From: Comamonas sp. NLF-1-9
Lineage (GTDB): Bacteria > Pseudomonadota > Gammaproteobacteria > Burkholderiales > Burkholderiaceae_C
Reading direction: 5' to 3'
Assembly (NCBI RefSeq): GCF_019195435.1
Contig: NZ_CP078069.1
Span: 124,001 to 188,000, forward strand
Length of the DNA: 64,000 nucleotides
Shown here: positions 1 through 8,562 of the stretch, piece after piece
Position numbering within the stretch: the first letter of the stretch is position 1
Layout: every line of letters starts with the position of its first letter
Program-made: the position numbers and the translations under genes
The notes under the pieces: generated by a model
The model's database searches: none
Seen by the model: the letters and a program-made list of their open reading frames with translations, nothing else
What the model was told of the DNA's origin: nothing

Positions 1-277
1 GCCCGTCGTACACGTCGCCGTTGAAGGCCAGCGCCGCGGGGCGGGCGTTGGCCGGCGCGGGGTCTTCGCTGAAGGCCGCGTAGCGCGCGACGTTGAGCGC
101 GGCCAGCTTGTCGCTGATGGACATCAGCGCCGCGATCTGCTGCGGCGACTTTTCCCGCAGCAGCGCAATCAGCGCGTGGGTGTGCTCGAGCAGGCGCGGC
201 TCGGTGGGCGCCGGCAGCCCCTGGGGCAGCGGGCTGACGTAGTCCAGGGACTTGGCAGGAGAGAGCAGAAACAGCAT
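1..277 (-). CDS. yaaA: YaaA-family peroxide stress protein (DUF328), N-terminal part, cut by window edge
   Basis: Reading the minus strand from the ATG at 277 gives an open frame to the window edge, beginning MLFLLSPAKSLDYVSPLPQG. This is the typical start of the YaaA/DUF328 family, whose E. coli member limits intracellular iron and oxidative DNA damage during peroxide stress. About 92 residues are visible out of roughly 250 expected; the C-terminal part lies outside the window. The rne terminator lies in the gap downstream of rne, so this gene is probably transcribed separately. Identification rests on the N-terminal motif only. Confidence 0.8.
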   Translation of the reverse strand, partial: MLFLLSPAKSLDYVSPLPQGLPAPTEPRLLEHTHALIALLREKSPQQIAALMSISDKLAALNVARYAAFSEDPAPANARPAALAFNGDVYDG

Positions 278-327
278 GGCGCAAACAAGGCAAGAGTGGC
301 TGCCATTGTCCCGCAGCCGGAGCGGGC

Positions 328-364
328 GCAAAAACAAGGGCCTGCCACGCGAAGCGGCAGGCCC
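328..364 (-). terminator. Rho-independent terminator downstream of rne
   Basis: On the minus strand a perfect 9-bp stem, GGGCCTGCC pairing with GGCAGGCCC around a 9-nt loop (338-364), is followed by TTGTTTTTGC. It lies about 75 bp beyond the rne stop codon and before yaaA, so it should end the rne transcript. Confidence 0.75.
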
Positions 365-377
365 GGAACTTGGTGCT

Positions 378-426
378 CAAAAGCGCTGCAAACCCTTGTC
401 CGACAAGCGCTTGCAGCTATCAATAC
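378..426 (+). repeat. Dispersed hairpin repeat, copy 1
   Basis: This copy lies between the rne stop and its terminator. The arm CCCTTG (393-398), loop TCCGA and arm CAAGCG (404-409) form five of six pairs. They are followed by the right flank TTGCAGCTATCAAT. The left flank is degenerate. Other copies are at 3571, 5972, 12191, 26542, 38046, 41521, 52150 and 57189. Confidence 0.6.
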
Positions 427-440
427 CGATGTGTTCTGGC

Positions 441-3341
441 TCAGGCCTGGCTGTCAAAGGGCAGTTGCACCTGGCGCAGGTCGCGGCGGGTTTCGACCAG
501 CACCAGCGGGCCTTCGTCCAGCACCGGCGGCGCGGGCCGCTCGCGCGGCACATGCACCGGCTTGGGCTCGGCGGCGATCGCGGCCTGCACCGCGGCGACC
601 TTGTCGGCGTCGGACTGCACCCACACCAGGCCGCTGGCGGCGGCGCTCTCCTGCAGGCTGTGCAGCGGCAGCGCATAGGGCTGCTGCGGCGCGCTCGCCG
701 GGGTGCTGGCAGGTGCTTGCGCTGGCGCGGGCTGGGCCACGGCGGCCGGTGCCGGTGCGGGTTCGGCAGCCAGGGTGACGTCGATGTGCTCCTGCGACGG
801 CAGCGGGCTGGCCGGGCCGCCGGGCGAGGTGACGTCGATCAGCGTCTGCGGGCCTTCGTCCTCGGCGGCCGGTGCGGCGGCGGATGGCTCCGCAGCAGGC
901 TCTGCGGCCGCGGCGAAGTAGCTGCGCCGGGCGGGCGCGGCGGCTTCTTCGGGCTCGAGCATCACCGTCGGCGCGAAGTCCGCTGGCGGCTCGCTGTCGG
1001 GCGCCTGGGCGTTGGTGTCTTCGGCGGCTTCTGCGCTGCGGCTGCCGCGGCGGCGGTCGCGCCCATAGCGGTCGCGAGAGCGGCGCGGGCGGCGCTCGCC
1101 GTTGGCCTGCGTTTGCTCTTCGGTGTGCTCTACCGCGCCAAGCTGGATCACCGCCTCATCGCCCGAGGTGCTGGCCATGGTGTCGGTGGTGCCCAGCGGC
1201 GTGGCGGGTGCTGCGCTGGCGGCCTGCTCGGCGGCGTCGCGCTCGCGCGGCTCGCGCCGGCGGCTGCGTTCACCGTTGCCTCTGCTGCGCTCGGTACTGC
1301 GCTCGCTCGCCTCGGAGTCGGGCGTGCGGCCGTTCTGGCGCGACTCACCGGCCTCGCGCTGGCCGTTGCGCGGCTCGCGTGCTTCGCGCGGTTCACGCGG
1401 TTCACGCGGTTCACGCGGGGTGCGCGGGGTGCGCGGCTGGCGCGCACGCTCCTGGCCGTTGGCCTCGGAGCGTTCGCCGCGTTCGCCGCGCTGGCCGCCG
1501 CGGCGCCCGCCACGGCGCTGTCCGCTGCGCTCTTCGCGCCCGGCTCCGGCCTCGGCAGCCGGTGCGGGTGCAACCGGCGCTGCCGCTGGCTGCGCCGGCG
1601 CCGTGGCCATGCCGAACAAGCCCTTGAGCCAGGACAGAAAACCCTGCTCCTGCACCTGCACGCGCGGATGCAGCGCGGGCTGCACCGGCGCGGGGGCAGG
1701 TTCTGGCGCGGCCGGGCGCGGCTGGGCGACGGGCGCGGGCGCATCGGGCAGCACGCCTTTGATCACCGGGGTCTGGCGGTTGGTCGGCTCCTGCGAGCGG
1801 CGGGTGATCTGCGTCGGCTCTTCCTGCGCGTCGGCCATCTTGTAGCTGGCGTCCAGGTTGTCCAGGCGCGGGTCGTCGTGCTTGAGGCGCTCGAGCTTGT
1901 AGTGCGGCGTCTCCAGCCCCTTGTTCGGAATCAAGACGACGGAGATGCGCTGGCGCAGCTCGATCTTGGCGATCTCGGCGCGCTTTTCGTTGAGCAGAAA
2001 GCTCGCCACCTCCACCGGCACCTGGCAGTGCACGGCGGCGGTGCTGTCCTTCATGGATTCTTCCTGGATCATGCGCAGCATCTGCAGCGCAAAGCCCTCG
2101 GTGTCGCGCACGTGGCCGGTGCCGTCGCACAGCGGGCAGCGGATGTGCGCGCCTTCGGACAGAGCGGGCTTCAGCCGCTGGCGGCTCATCTCCATCAGGC
2201 CGAACTTGGAAATCGAGCCGAACTGCACGCGCGCGCGGTCCTGGCGCAGCGCATCGCGCAGGCGGCTTTCCACCTCGCGCCGGTTCTTGGCCTCTTCCAT
2301 GTCGATGAAGTCGATCACGATCAGCCCGCCCAGGTCGCGCAGGCGCATCTGGCGCGCGACTTCGTCGGCCGCTTCCAGGTTGGTGCGCGTGGCGGTTTCC
2401 TCGATGTCGCTGCCCTTGATGGCGCGCGCCGAGTTCACGTCGATCGAGACCAGCGCCTCGGTGTGGTCGATGACGATGGAGCCGCCCGAGGGCAGCTGCA
2501 CCATGCGCGCGTAGGCCGATTCGATCTGGTGCTCGATCTGAAAGCGCGAAAACAGCGGCGCATCGTCGCGGTAGCGCTTGACGCGCGCCGCGTGCTCGGG
2601 CATGACGTGGGCCATGAACTGCTGCGCCTGCTCGTAGATGTCGTCGGTGTCGATCAGGATGTCACCGATGTCGGCGCTGAAATAGTCGCGGATCGCGCGT
2701 ATCACCAGGCTCGATTCCTGGTAGATCAGGAAGGCGCCCTTGCCCGCCTTGGCGGCGGTGTCGATGGCCGACCACAGTTTGAGCAGGTAGTTCAGGTCCC
2801 ACTGCAGCTCGGCGGCCGAGCGGCCTATGCCGGCGGTGCGCGCGATGATGCTCATGCCCTTGGGGTATTCGAGCTGGTCCATCGCCTCCTTGAGCTCGGC
2901 GCGGTCCTCGCCCTCGATGCGCCGGCTCACGCCGCCGCCGCGCGGGTTGTTCGGCATCAAGACCACGTAGCGGCCAGCCAGGCTGATGAAGGTGGTCAGG
3001 GCCGCGCCCTTGTTGCCGCGCTCTTCCTTCTCGACCTGGACGATGAGCTCCTGGCCTTCCTTGATCACGTCCTGGATCTTGGCCTGGCTGGGCGAGACGC
3101 CCTCGGCAAAGTACTGGCGCGAGACTTCCTTGAATGGCAGGAAGCCGTGGCGGTCTTCGCCGTAGTCGACGAAGCAGGCCTCCAGCGAGGGCTCCACGCG
3201 CGTGACCACGGCCTTGTAGATGTTGCTCTTGCGCTGCTCGCGCCCTTCGATTTCGATTTCGTAGTCCAGCAGTTTCTGGCCGTCCACGATGGCCAGGCGC
3301 CGCTCTTCGGGCTGCGTGGCGTTGATGAGCATCCGTTTCAT
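441..3341 (-). CDS. rne: Ribonuclease E
   Basis: This is endoribonuclease E, the main mRNA-decay and rRNA/tRNA-processing enzyme and scaffold of the degradosome. I start it at the ATG at 3341 ([21 protein letters not shown]), which has AAGGA 8-10 bases upstream; an in-frame longer start would add 14 atypical residues. The N-terminal half carries the S1 RNA-binding domain (about residues 35-120), the catalytic metal-site stretches SIDVNSARA and [10 protein letters not shown], and the zinc-link CPLC. The last 450 residues are low-complexity, rich in Arg, Glu, Pro and Ala, as in other RNase E scaffold tails. It diverges from rluC across a 553-bp leader, as in E. coli. Confidence 0.97.
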   Translation of the reverse strand: MKRMLINATQPEERRLAIVDGQKLLDYEIEIEGREQRKSNIYKAVVTRVEPSLEACFVDYGEDRHGFLPFKEVSRQYFAEGVSPSQAKIQDVIKEGQELIVQVEKEERGNKGAALTTFISLAGRYVVLMPNNPRGGGVSRRIEGEDRAELKEAMDQLEYPKGMSIIARTAGIGRSAAELQWDLNYLLKLWSAIDTAAKAGKGAFLIYQESSLVIRAIRDYFSADIGDILIDTDDIYEQAQQFMAHVMPEHAARVKRYRDDAPLFSRFQIEHQIESAYARMVQLPSGGSIVIDHTEALVSIDVNSARAIKGSDIEETATRTNLEAADEVARQMRLRDLGGLIVIDFIDMEEAKNRREVESRLRDALRQDRARVQFGSISKFGLMEMSRQRLKPALSEGAHIRCPLCDGTGHVRDTEGFALQMLRMIQEESMKDSTAAVHCQVPVEVASFLLNEKRAEIAKIELRQRISVVLIPNKGLETPHYKLERLKHDDPRLDNLDASYKMADAQEEPTQITRRSQEPTNRQTPVIKGVLPDAPAPVAQPRPAAPEPAPAPVQPALHPRVQVQEQGFLSWLKGLFGMATAPAQPAAAPVAPAPAAEAGAGREERSGQRRGGRRGGQRGERGERSEANGQERARQPRTPRTPREPREPREPREAREPRNGQREAGESRQNGRTPDSEASERSTERSRGNGERSRRREPRERDAAEQAASAAPATPLGTTDTMASTSGDEAVIQLGAVEHTEEQTQANGERRPRRSRDRYGRDRRRGSRSAEAAEDTNAQAPDSEPPADFAPTVMLEPEEAAAPARRSYFAAAAEPAAEPSAAAPAAEDEGPQTLIDVTSPGGPASPLPSQEHIDVTLAAEPAPAPAAVAQPAPAQAPASTPASAPQQPYALPLHSLQESAAASGLVWVQSDADKVAAVQAAIAAEPKPVHVPRERPAPPVLDEGPLVLVETRRDLRQVQLPFDSQA
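1390..1434. repeat. 9-bp tandem repeat inside rne
   Basis: Three consecutive copies of the unit GGTTCACGC (1390, 1399, 1408) are followed by two copies of the variant GGGGTGCGC (1417, 1426). On the minus strand they encode the Arg-Thr-Pro / Arg-Glu-Pro repeats of the disordered C-terminal tail of RNase E. Units are a multiple of three, so copy-number changes would keep frame. Confidence 0.85.
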
Positions 3342-3894
3342 GATGCGTGTCCTTTGTTCCAAGCTGCGGCCTGCACGCGGCAAGGCGCCGCGCCAGGACC
3401 TGAAGCCCCGCGCAAACGGGGCCGCGAATGCCTGGGCCGAGGCACCGATGACGGCAGCGGGAAAGGCGCACGCACCCGGCGCGGGCCGCGCAAGCTGAGA
3501 GGCTCAGCTGCGCGGGCGCAGGGGTGGGGCGAGGATGAAGGCGAAATGCAGGAAGGGCGGCTTCGCTATCGGATTGGAAGCTGCTTGCGCCCGCCAGACG
3601 GGCGTTTCAGGCGTATTTGATGCACAAAATGCAGGCTCGCGCCCGCACCAGTGCGACCAGATCCACGCCAGAACTACCCACATGATTTCGCTTTGGTCCG
3701 CTGGCGCCCTGCGCGAGAGCAGAGGCAACCAGCCTTGAATTCCGTATGCTGTGTTTCGATGCATCAGCCGCCCGGGCGGTGCGTGCTGGCAAAAGGCACT
3801 CGCTTCCCGGTGGCATCAACCAACCTGCGCGACCGGTCGGGCTGGTGGCCACTAAACTTCAGCCACTTCAACCACTTACACACTCTTCGCTCAG
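3342..3894. promoter_or_regulatory. Long divergent region between rne and rluC (rne leader)
   Basis: The 553 bp hold no convincing gene. On the minus strand a perfect TATAAT at 3907-3902 lies just beyond the region. If it is the rne -10 box, the rne mRNA would have a leader of about 550 nt. E. coli rne and rluC are also divergent with a gap of similar size and a long autoregulatory rne leader. The region also contains repeat copy 2 (3571-3625) and, on the plus strand, a TAAACT at 3853-3858 that could serve rluC. No clear -35 box was seen for either. Confidence 0.5.
3571..3625 (-). repeat. Dispersed hairpin repeat, copy 2
   Basis: This copy is in reverse orientation within the rne leader. A perfect stem CGCCCG (3588-3593) / CGGGCG (3599-3604) closes a 5-nt loop, CCAGA. 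It is preceded by GAAGCTGCTTG and followed by TTTCAGGCGTATTTGATGC, matching the family flanks. Confidence 0.75.
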
Positions 3895-4881
3895 GTGACC
3901 GCAATTATAGGGGGCAATCCCCCGGCAGCCCCGGCGGCGCGCCAGCTGCGGGTGGACGCCGAATCGGCCGGCCAGCGCCTGGACAACTTCCTGCTGCGCC
4001 AGCTCAAGGGCGTGCCCAAGACGCACGTCTATCGCATCATCCGCAGCGGCGAGGTGCGCCTGAACAAGGGCCGCAGCAGCGCCGACGCGCGCCTGGCCGA
4101 GGGCGATCTGGTGCGCCTGCCGCCGCTGCGTCTGGCCCAATCGGCGCCGGCGCCGGTCGCGCCCGCGCGCGAATTCCCCATCCTGCTCGAAGACGACTGG
4201 CTGATCGCGCTGGACAAGCCCGCCGGCCACGCGGTGCACGGCGGCAGCGGCGTGAGCTGGGGCGTGATCGAGCAACTGCGCCGTGCGCGCCCGCAGGCGC
4301 GCTTCCTGGAACTCGTGCACCGGCTGGACCGCGACACCTCGGGCGTGCTGCTCGTGGCCAAGCGCCGCAGCGCGCTCACCGCGCTGCAACAGCAGTTTCG
4401 CGAACGCCAGACCGGCAAGACCTATCTGGCCCTGGTGATCGGCACCTGGCCCGAGCGTTGCAAGCTGATCGACCTGCCGCTGCACAAGTACCTGCAGCCC
4501 GATGGCGAGCGGCGCGTGCGCACCACCAGCGCCCAGGACCCCGACGGCATGCGCGCCATCACCCTGGTGCGCCGGCGCAGCCTGCTGGCCGCGCGCCACG
4601 CCCAAGGCTTGCCCGCCCTGAGCCTGCTGGAGGTGACCATCAAGACCGGGCGCACCCACCAGATCCGGGTACACCTGGCGAGCCAGGGCCACCCTATCGC
4701 CGGCGATGAAAAATACGGCGACTTCGACCTCAACCGCCGCCTGCACAAGCAGGGGCTGGCGCGCATGTTCCTGCACGCCTGGCGCCTGGCCTTCACCCAC
4801 CCGGCCAGCGGCGAGCCGCTGCAACTGCTGGCCGAACTGCCGCCCGAGCTGCAGCATTTCTTGGACGAGCCCAGCGCATGA
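3895..4881 (+). CDS. rluC: 23S rRNA pseudouridine synthase RluC
   Basis: This is an RluA-family pseudouridine synthase, by position and sequence RluC, which modifies 23S rRNA uridines 955, 2504 and 2580 in E. coli. An N-terminal S4 RNA-binding domain (GQRLDNFLLRQL to about residue 80) precedes the catalytic domain with the HRLDRDTSGVLL motif, whose second Asp is catalytic. The motif GRTHQIRVHLA follows. Translation is taken from the GTG at 3895; no good Shine-Dalgarno sequence is visible, so the exact start is uncertain. The stop overlaps the next start by four bases (ATGA), suggesting coupling. Confidence 0.93.
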   Translation: MTAIIGGNPPAAPAARQLRVDAESAGQRLDNFLLRQLKGVPKTHVYRIIRSGEVRLNKGRSSADARLAEGDLVRLPPLRLAQSAPAPVAPAREFPILLEDDWLIALDKPAGHAVHGGSGVSWGVIEQLRRARPQARFLELVHRLDRDTSGVLLVAKRRSALTALQQQFRERQTGKTYLALVIGTWPERCKLIDLPLHKYLQPDGERRVRTTSAQDPDGMRAITLVRRRSLLAARHAQGLPALSLLEVTIKTGRTHQIRVHLASQGHPIAGDEKYGDFDLNRRLHKQGLARMFLHAWRLAFTHPASGEPLQLLAELPPELQHFLDEPSA

Positions 4882-5546
4882 ACCCAGCCACCTCCCGCCG
4901 TTTTGACCTGATCGCCTTCGACTGGGACGGCACCCTGTTCGATTCCACCCGCATCATCGTGCGCTGCATCCAGCAGGCAGTGCACGACGTGGGCGGCGCG
5001 GTGCCGGACGAGGCGGCCGCGGCCTGGGTCATAGGCATGGCGCTGCCGCAGGCGCTGGCGCACGCGGCGCCCGACGTGCCGCCGGCCAAATACCCCGAGC
5101 TTGCGCAGCGCTACCGCCTGCACTACATGCGCCACCAGGACGACCTGAGCCTGTTTGCCGGCGTGCTGCCCATGCTCGAGCGCCTGAAGGCGCGCGGCCA
5201 CCTGCTGGCCGTGGCCACTGGCAAGAGCCGCCGCGGCCTGGACCAGGCGCTGGCCAGCGCGCAGTTGCGCGGCGTGTTCGACGGCTCGCGCACCGCCGAC
5301 GAAACCGCGGGCAAGCCCGACCCGCTGATGCTCAATGAATTGATGGCCGAGTTCGACCTGCCGCCCGAGCGCGTGCTGATGGTCGGCGACACCACGCACG
5401 ACCTGGAGATGGCCGGCGCCGCCCGCTGCGCCAGCGTTGCCGTGGCCTATGGCGCGCACGCGAGCACGGGTTTTGCCGCGCTCTCGCCCCTGTTCGTGGC
5501 GCCCACGGTCGCGGGCCTGGACCACTGGCTTGCGGAGCACGCCTGA
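4878..5546 (+). CDS. HAD-family phosphatase (phosphoglycolate phosphatase-like)
   Basis: A 222-residue HAD hydrolase with all four motifs: DWDGTLFDST (motif I with nucleophile and acid Asp), ATGKSRRG (motif II), the Lys of GKPDP (motif III) and MVGDTTHDLEMA (motif IV). The cap is the small helical type of the Gph/PGP group. The substrate cannot be told from sequence; phosphoglycolate phosphatase or a related small-molecule phosphatase is likely. It overlaps rluC by four bases and the Rieske gene by one base. Confidence 0.85.
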   Translation: MNPATSRRFDLIAFDWDGTLFDSTRIIVRCIQQAVHDVGGAVPDEAAAAWVIGMALPQALAHAAPDVPPAKYPELAQRYRLHYMRHQDDLSLFAGVLPMLERLKARGHLLAVATGKSRRGLDQALASAQLRGVFDGSRTADETAGKPDPLMLNELMAEFDLPPERVLMVGDTTHDLEMAGAARCASVAVAYGAHASTGFAALSPLFVAPTVAGLDHWLAEHA

Positions 5547-5929
5547 TGGCGCCGCCCGAGCCGCAGGCCCAAGGCATCTACCTGTGCGACAGCGGCGCGC
5601 TCAGCGACGGCGGCCGCGGCGTGGCCTTCGACGTGGTCTACCGCGGTGAACGCCTGCGCGCCTTCGCGGTGCGCTGGCGCGGCCAGGTGCATGCCTACCT
5701 GAACCGCTGCAGCCACGTGCGCAGCGAACTCGACTACCGCGAAGGCCATTTCTTCGATGCCCGGGGGCAACTGCTGGTCTGCGCCACGCACGGCGCGGTG
5801 TTCGAGCCCGACACCGGCTGCTGCGTCGGCGGGCCGGGGCGCGGGCCGCTGGTGAAGGTGCGGCTGAGCGAATCGGCGGGCAGGGTGTACTGGCATACTG
5901 CAGCGCTGCTGCAACCGCCCCCGCCCTGA
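5546..5929 (+). CDS. Small Rieske 2Fe-2S protein
   Basis: A 127-residue single-domain Rieske protein. The cluster ligands are visible as Cys55-x-His57 and Cys79-x-x-His82. There is no signal peptide or membrane segment, so it resembles soluble Rieske ferredoxins and assimilatory-type subunits rather than bc1 proteins. The electron partner is unknown. It starts on the last base of the HAD gene stop (TGATG) and ends three bases before sppA, so it belongs to the rluC operon. Confidence 0.85.
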   Translation: MAPPEPQAQGIYLCDSGALSDGGRGVAFDVVYRGERLRAFAVRWRGQVHAYLNRCSHVRSELDYREGHFFDARGQLLVCATHGAVFEPDTGCCVGGPGRGPLVKVRLSESAGRVYWHTAALLQPPPP

Positions 5930-5932
5930 CCG

Positions 5933-6976
5933 ATGACCGACGCCCTGCGCCCAGACCCTGAAGATTCTGGGTCAAATCTGCCTGAAACGCCCGATCTGTG
6001 GGCGCAAAAAGCTATCAAAGACGGAGCAAACAAGACGAGGGCGGAACGCGCGCATCGCTGGGAGCGCGAAGTGCTGGAAAAGCTCGTGCTCGCCACCGTG
6101 CGCGAGCAGCGCGCCGCGCGGCGCTGGCGCATCTTCTGGCGCCTGCTGTGGCTGGCCATCGTCGGCGCCCTCATCTGGAATTTCAGCGCGCGCGAGCTCA
6201 CCGGCGTGGCGCGCGTCTCGCCGCACACCGCGGTGGTCGACATCAAGGGCGAGATCGCCGCCCAGGCGCCGAGCAGCGCCGAATCGGTCATCGCCTCGCT
6301 GCGCAGCGCCTTCGGCGACCCGGGCTCCAAGGCCGTGGTGCTGCTGTTCAATTCGCCCGGCGGCAGCCCGGTGCAGGCCGGCATGATCAACGACGAGATC
6401 GCGCGCCTGAAGGCCAAGTACGACAAACCGGTGTACGCGGTGGTGGAGGAAGCCTGCGCCTCGGCCGCCTACTACATCGCTGCGGCCGCCGACGACATCT
6501 ACGTGGACAAGGCCAGCATCGTCGGCTCGATCGGCGTGCTCATGGACGGCTTCGGCTTTACCGGCACCATGGACAAGCTCGGCGTCGAGCGGCGCCTGCT
6601 CACCGCCGGCGAGAACAAGGGCTTTCTCGACCCCTTCAGCCCCATGCTGCCCGAGCAGCGCGACTACGCGCTCAAGATGCTCGAGCAAATCCACCAGCAG
6701 TTCATCGCCGCGGTCCAGCAGGGCCGGGGCGAGCGCCTCAAGCCCACGCCCGAGACCTTCAGCGGCCTGTTCTGGACCGGGCAGCAGGCGGTGCAACTGG
6801 GCCTGGCCGATGGCCTGGGCAGCCTGGATTACGTGGCGCGCGAGATCGTCAAGGCCGAGGACATCGTCGACTACACCCAGCGCGACAACATGGCCGAGCG
6901 CCTGGTGCGCCGCTTCGGCGCGGCCTTTGGCGAAGCGGCGCTGCAGGCGCTGCGCAATCTGCCGGCGCTGCGCTGA
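5933..6976 (+). CDS. sppA: Signal peptide peptidase SppA (protease IV, short form)
   Basis: This membrane serine protease of 347 residues belongs to clan S49 and degrades leftover signal peptides. A cytoplasmic N-terminus of about 70 residues precedes a single membrane segment (IFWRLLWLAIVGALIWNF). The catalytic Ser is in ACASAAYYIA, and the general-base Lys by analogy with Bacillus SppA is in TAGENKGFLDP. It is the half-length form with a single protease domain. Codons 14-30 fall inside a copy of the dispersed hairpin repeat, so part of the N-terminal extension is repeat-derived. Confidence 0.92.
   Translation: MTDALRPDPEDSGSNLPETPDLWAQKAIKDGANKTRAERAHRWEREVLEKLVLATVREQRAARRWRIFWRLLWLAIVGALIWNFSARELTGVARVSPHTAVVDIKGEIAAQAPSSAESVIASLRSAFGDPGSKAVVLLFNSPGGSPVQAGMINDEIARLKAKYDKPVYAVVEEACASAAYYIAAAADDIYVDKASIVGSIGVLMDGFGFTGTMDKLGVERRLLTAGENKGFLDPFSPMLPEQRDYALKMLEQIHQQFIAAVQQGRGERLKPTPETFSGLFWTGQQAVQLGLADGLGSLDYVAREIVKAEDIVDYTQRDNMAERLVRRFGAAFGEAALQALRNLPALR
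5972..6021 (+). repeat. Dispersed hairpin repeat, copy 3 (inside sppA)
   Basis: The left flank CAAATCTGCCTGAAA is followed by arm CGCCCG (5988-5993), loop ATCTG and arm TGGGCG (5999-6004), with one G-T pair. The right flank AGCTATCAAAGACGGAG shares its end with the copy upstream of nagZ. It is read through in frame as part of the SppA N-terminus. Confidence 0.75.
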
Positions 6977-6990
6977 ACGCGCGCGGCACT

Positions 6991-7785
6991 TCAGTCGCGC
7001 TCGCCGCCGTCCGGGGCGGCCTGGCCGTGGCGCCCGGCGCCGCGCGCAAAGCGGGCCGCACCGGCGGCGCCTTCGGCCGCCACCAGCGGCACGCCCTGGC
7101 GCCCCTCATGCTGCAGCGCGGCCTGCAGCGGCAGATCCCACTGTGCGTAGGCAGAGTCGCGGTCGGCGCGCAGGCATTGCTGCGGAAAGGCCGCAAGCTC
7201 GCGCGCCAGCGCCAGCGCGGCTTCCAGCGCCTGGCCGCGCGGCACGACGCGCGAGACCAGGCCGATGGCCAGCGCCTCTGGCGCGCCCACCGCGCGCCCG
7301 GTCAGGATCAGGTCCAGCGCCCGCCCCATGCCTATGGTGCGCGGCAGGCGCACGGTGCCGCCATCGATCAAGGGCACACCCCAGCGGCGGCAGAACACGC
7401 CAAGCTGGGCGTCCTCGGCCGCCACGCGCAGGTCGGCCAGCAGCGCCAGCTCCAGACCGCCGGCCACCGCATAGCCCTCGATCGCCGCCACCAGCGGTTT
7501 GGACAGCGCCATGCGGCTCGGGCCCATGGGCGCGCGCGGCCCGCCCTCGGGGTCGAGCTCGTTGCGCAGCAGCGGGTCGGCCACCGCCGCCAGGTCGGCG
7601 CCGGCGCAAAAATGCCCGCCGGCGCCGGCGAGCACCGCCACGCGCAGCCGCTCGTCGGCCTCGAAGCGCTCGAACGCGGCGCGCAGCAAATCGGCCATGG
7701 GCCGGTGCACCGCATTGCGCTTTGCCGGGCGGTTGAGCGTGATCAGCGCGAGCACGCCGCGGGTTTCGAAGAGGACGTCGCTCAT
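6991..7785 (-). CDS. Enoyl-CoA hydratase/isomerase family protein (crotonase fold)
   Basis: A 264-residue crotonase-fold protein, with oxyanion-hole elements in HFCAGADL and YAVAGGLELAL. The first catalytic Glu, in GGLEL, is present. The position of the second Glu of classical hydratases is a Cys in the segment LGVFCRRWGVPLIDGG, so a plain hydratase reaction is doubtful; a related CoA-ester reaction is possible. The last 40 residues are low-complexity, rich in Ala, Gly and Arg. It lies six bases beyond the methyltransferase gene and is probably cotranscribed with it and yceF. Confidence 0.85.
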   Translation of the reverse strand: MSDVLFETRGVLALITLNRPAKRNAVHRPMADLLRAAFERFEADERLRVAVLAGAGGHFCAGADLAAVADPLLRNELDPEGGPRAPMGPSRMALSKPLVAAIEGYAVAGGLELALLADLRVAAEDAQLGVFCRRWGVPLIDGGTVRLPRTIGMGRALDLILTGRAVGAPEALAIGLVSRVVPRGQALEAALALARELAAFPQQCLRADRDSAYAQWDLPLQAALQHEGRQGVPLVAAEGAAGAARFARGAGRHGQAAPDGGERD

Positions 7786-7791
7786 GGGCGT

Positions 7792-8562
7792 TCAGGCTCC
7801 TATCGCAAAGACCGTGGGCAGGCGCCCGATGTCTGCCGCGCCCTGGCTGCGCCAGGCGGCCACCGGCATGCTGCGCACGCGCGCCTGGGCCAGGGTCAGG
7901 CCGCTGGCCAGCGCCAGCCGGGTGCTGCCCTGCAGCTGCTGCACCAGCGCCTGCCACAGCGCGGCGTTGCGGTAGGGCGTTTCGATGAAAAGCTGGGTCT
8001 GTCCCTGCCTGAGGGCCAGCGACTCGAGCTGGCGAATGCGCTGAGCGCGCGCCTCGGCCTGCTGCGGCAGGTAGCCGACGAAGGCGAAGTTCTGCCCGTT
8101 CAGCCCGCTGGCCGCCAGCGCCAGCAGCAGCGACACCGGGCCGACCAGCGGCACCACGCTGATGCCCGCATCGTGCGCGGCGCGCACCAGCGCGCTGCCC
8201 GGGTCGGCCACCGCCGGCATGCCGGCTTCGCTCACCAGGCCCAGGTCGTGGCCTTGCAGCAGCGGCGCGAGCAGAGCGCGCGCGTCAAAGCCGCCGACGT
8301 GGTCGCCCTTCTTGTGCACCGCGTGCGGCAGCTCGGTGATGCTTTGCATCTGCAGCGGGCAGGCCAGCGCCTGGTGCTCGGCCAGGCGCTTGAGGTAGGC
8401 GCGGCAGCTCTTGGCGTTCTCGCAGACCCAGTGGCTGAGCGCGGCGGCGCGCACCATCGTCGCCTGGGGCAGCACCTCGGTCAGCGGCGCCTGGGGCGTG
8501 CAGCCGAAGTCCAGCGGCGCGGGCACCAGGTAGAGCGTGCCTGGCAGGGCGGGCGCGCTCAT
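7792..8562 (-). CDS. SAM-dependent methyltransferase of the tetrapyrrole-methylase/RsmI-like family
   Basis: The 256-residue protein starts LYLVPAPLDFG and has the GLVSEAGMPAVADPGSALV stretch, a hallmark of the tetrapyrrole methylase superfamily that includes the 16S rRNA methyltransferase RsmI. It has GPVSLLLALAASGL and FVGYLPQ as further family motifs. It is more divergent than true RsmI, and its substrate is not evident. It overlaps yceF by four bases (ATGA). Confidence 0.8.
   Translation of the reverse strand: MSAPALPGTLYLVPAPLDFGCTPQAPLTEVLPQATMVRAAALSHWVCENAKSCRAYLKRLAEHQALACPLQMQSITELPHAVHKKGDHVGGFDARALLAPLLQGHDLGLVSEAGMPAVADPGSALVRAAHDAGISVVPLVGPVSLLLALAASGLNGQNFAFVGYLPQQAEARAQRIRQLESLALRQGQTQLFIETPYRNAALWQALVQQLQGSTRLALASGLTLAQARVRSMPVAAWRSQGAADIGRLPTVFAIGA

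Noticed and set aside
252-3620. A plus-strand open frame of 1122 codons opposite rne
   Set aside because: It is the mirror of a GC-rich coding gene, with no family resemblance and a strongly biased composition. RNase E on the other strand is certain. The same applies to long frames opposite fimV, lepA, alaS, mucD and the RND gene.
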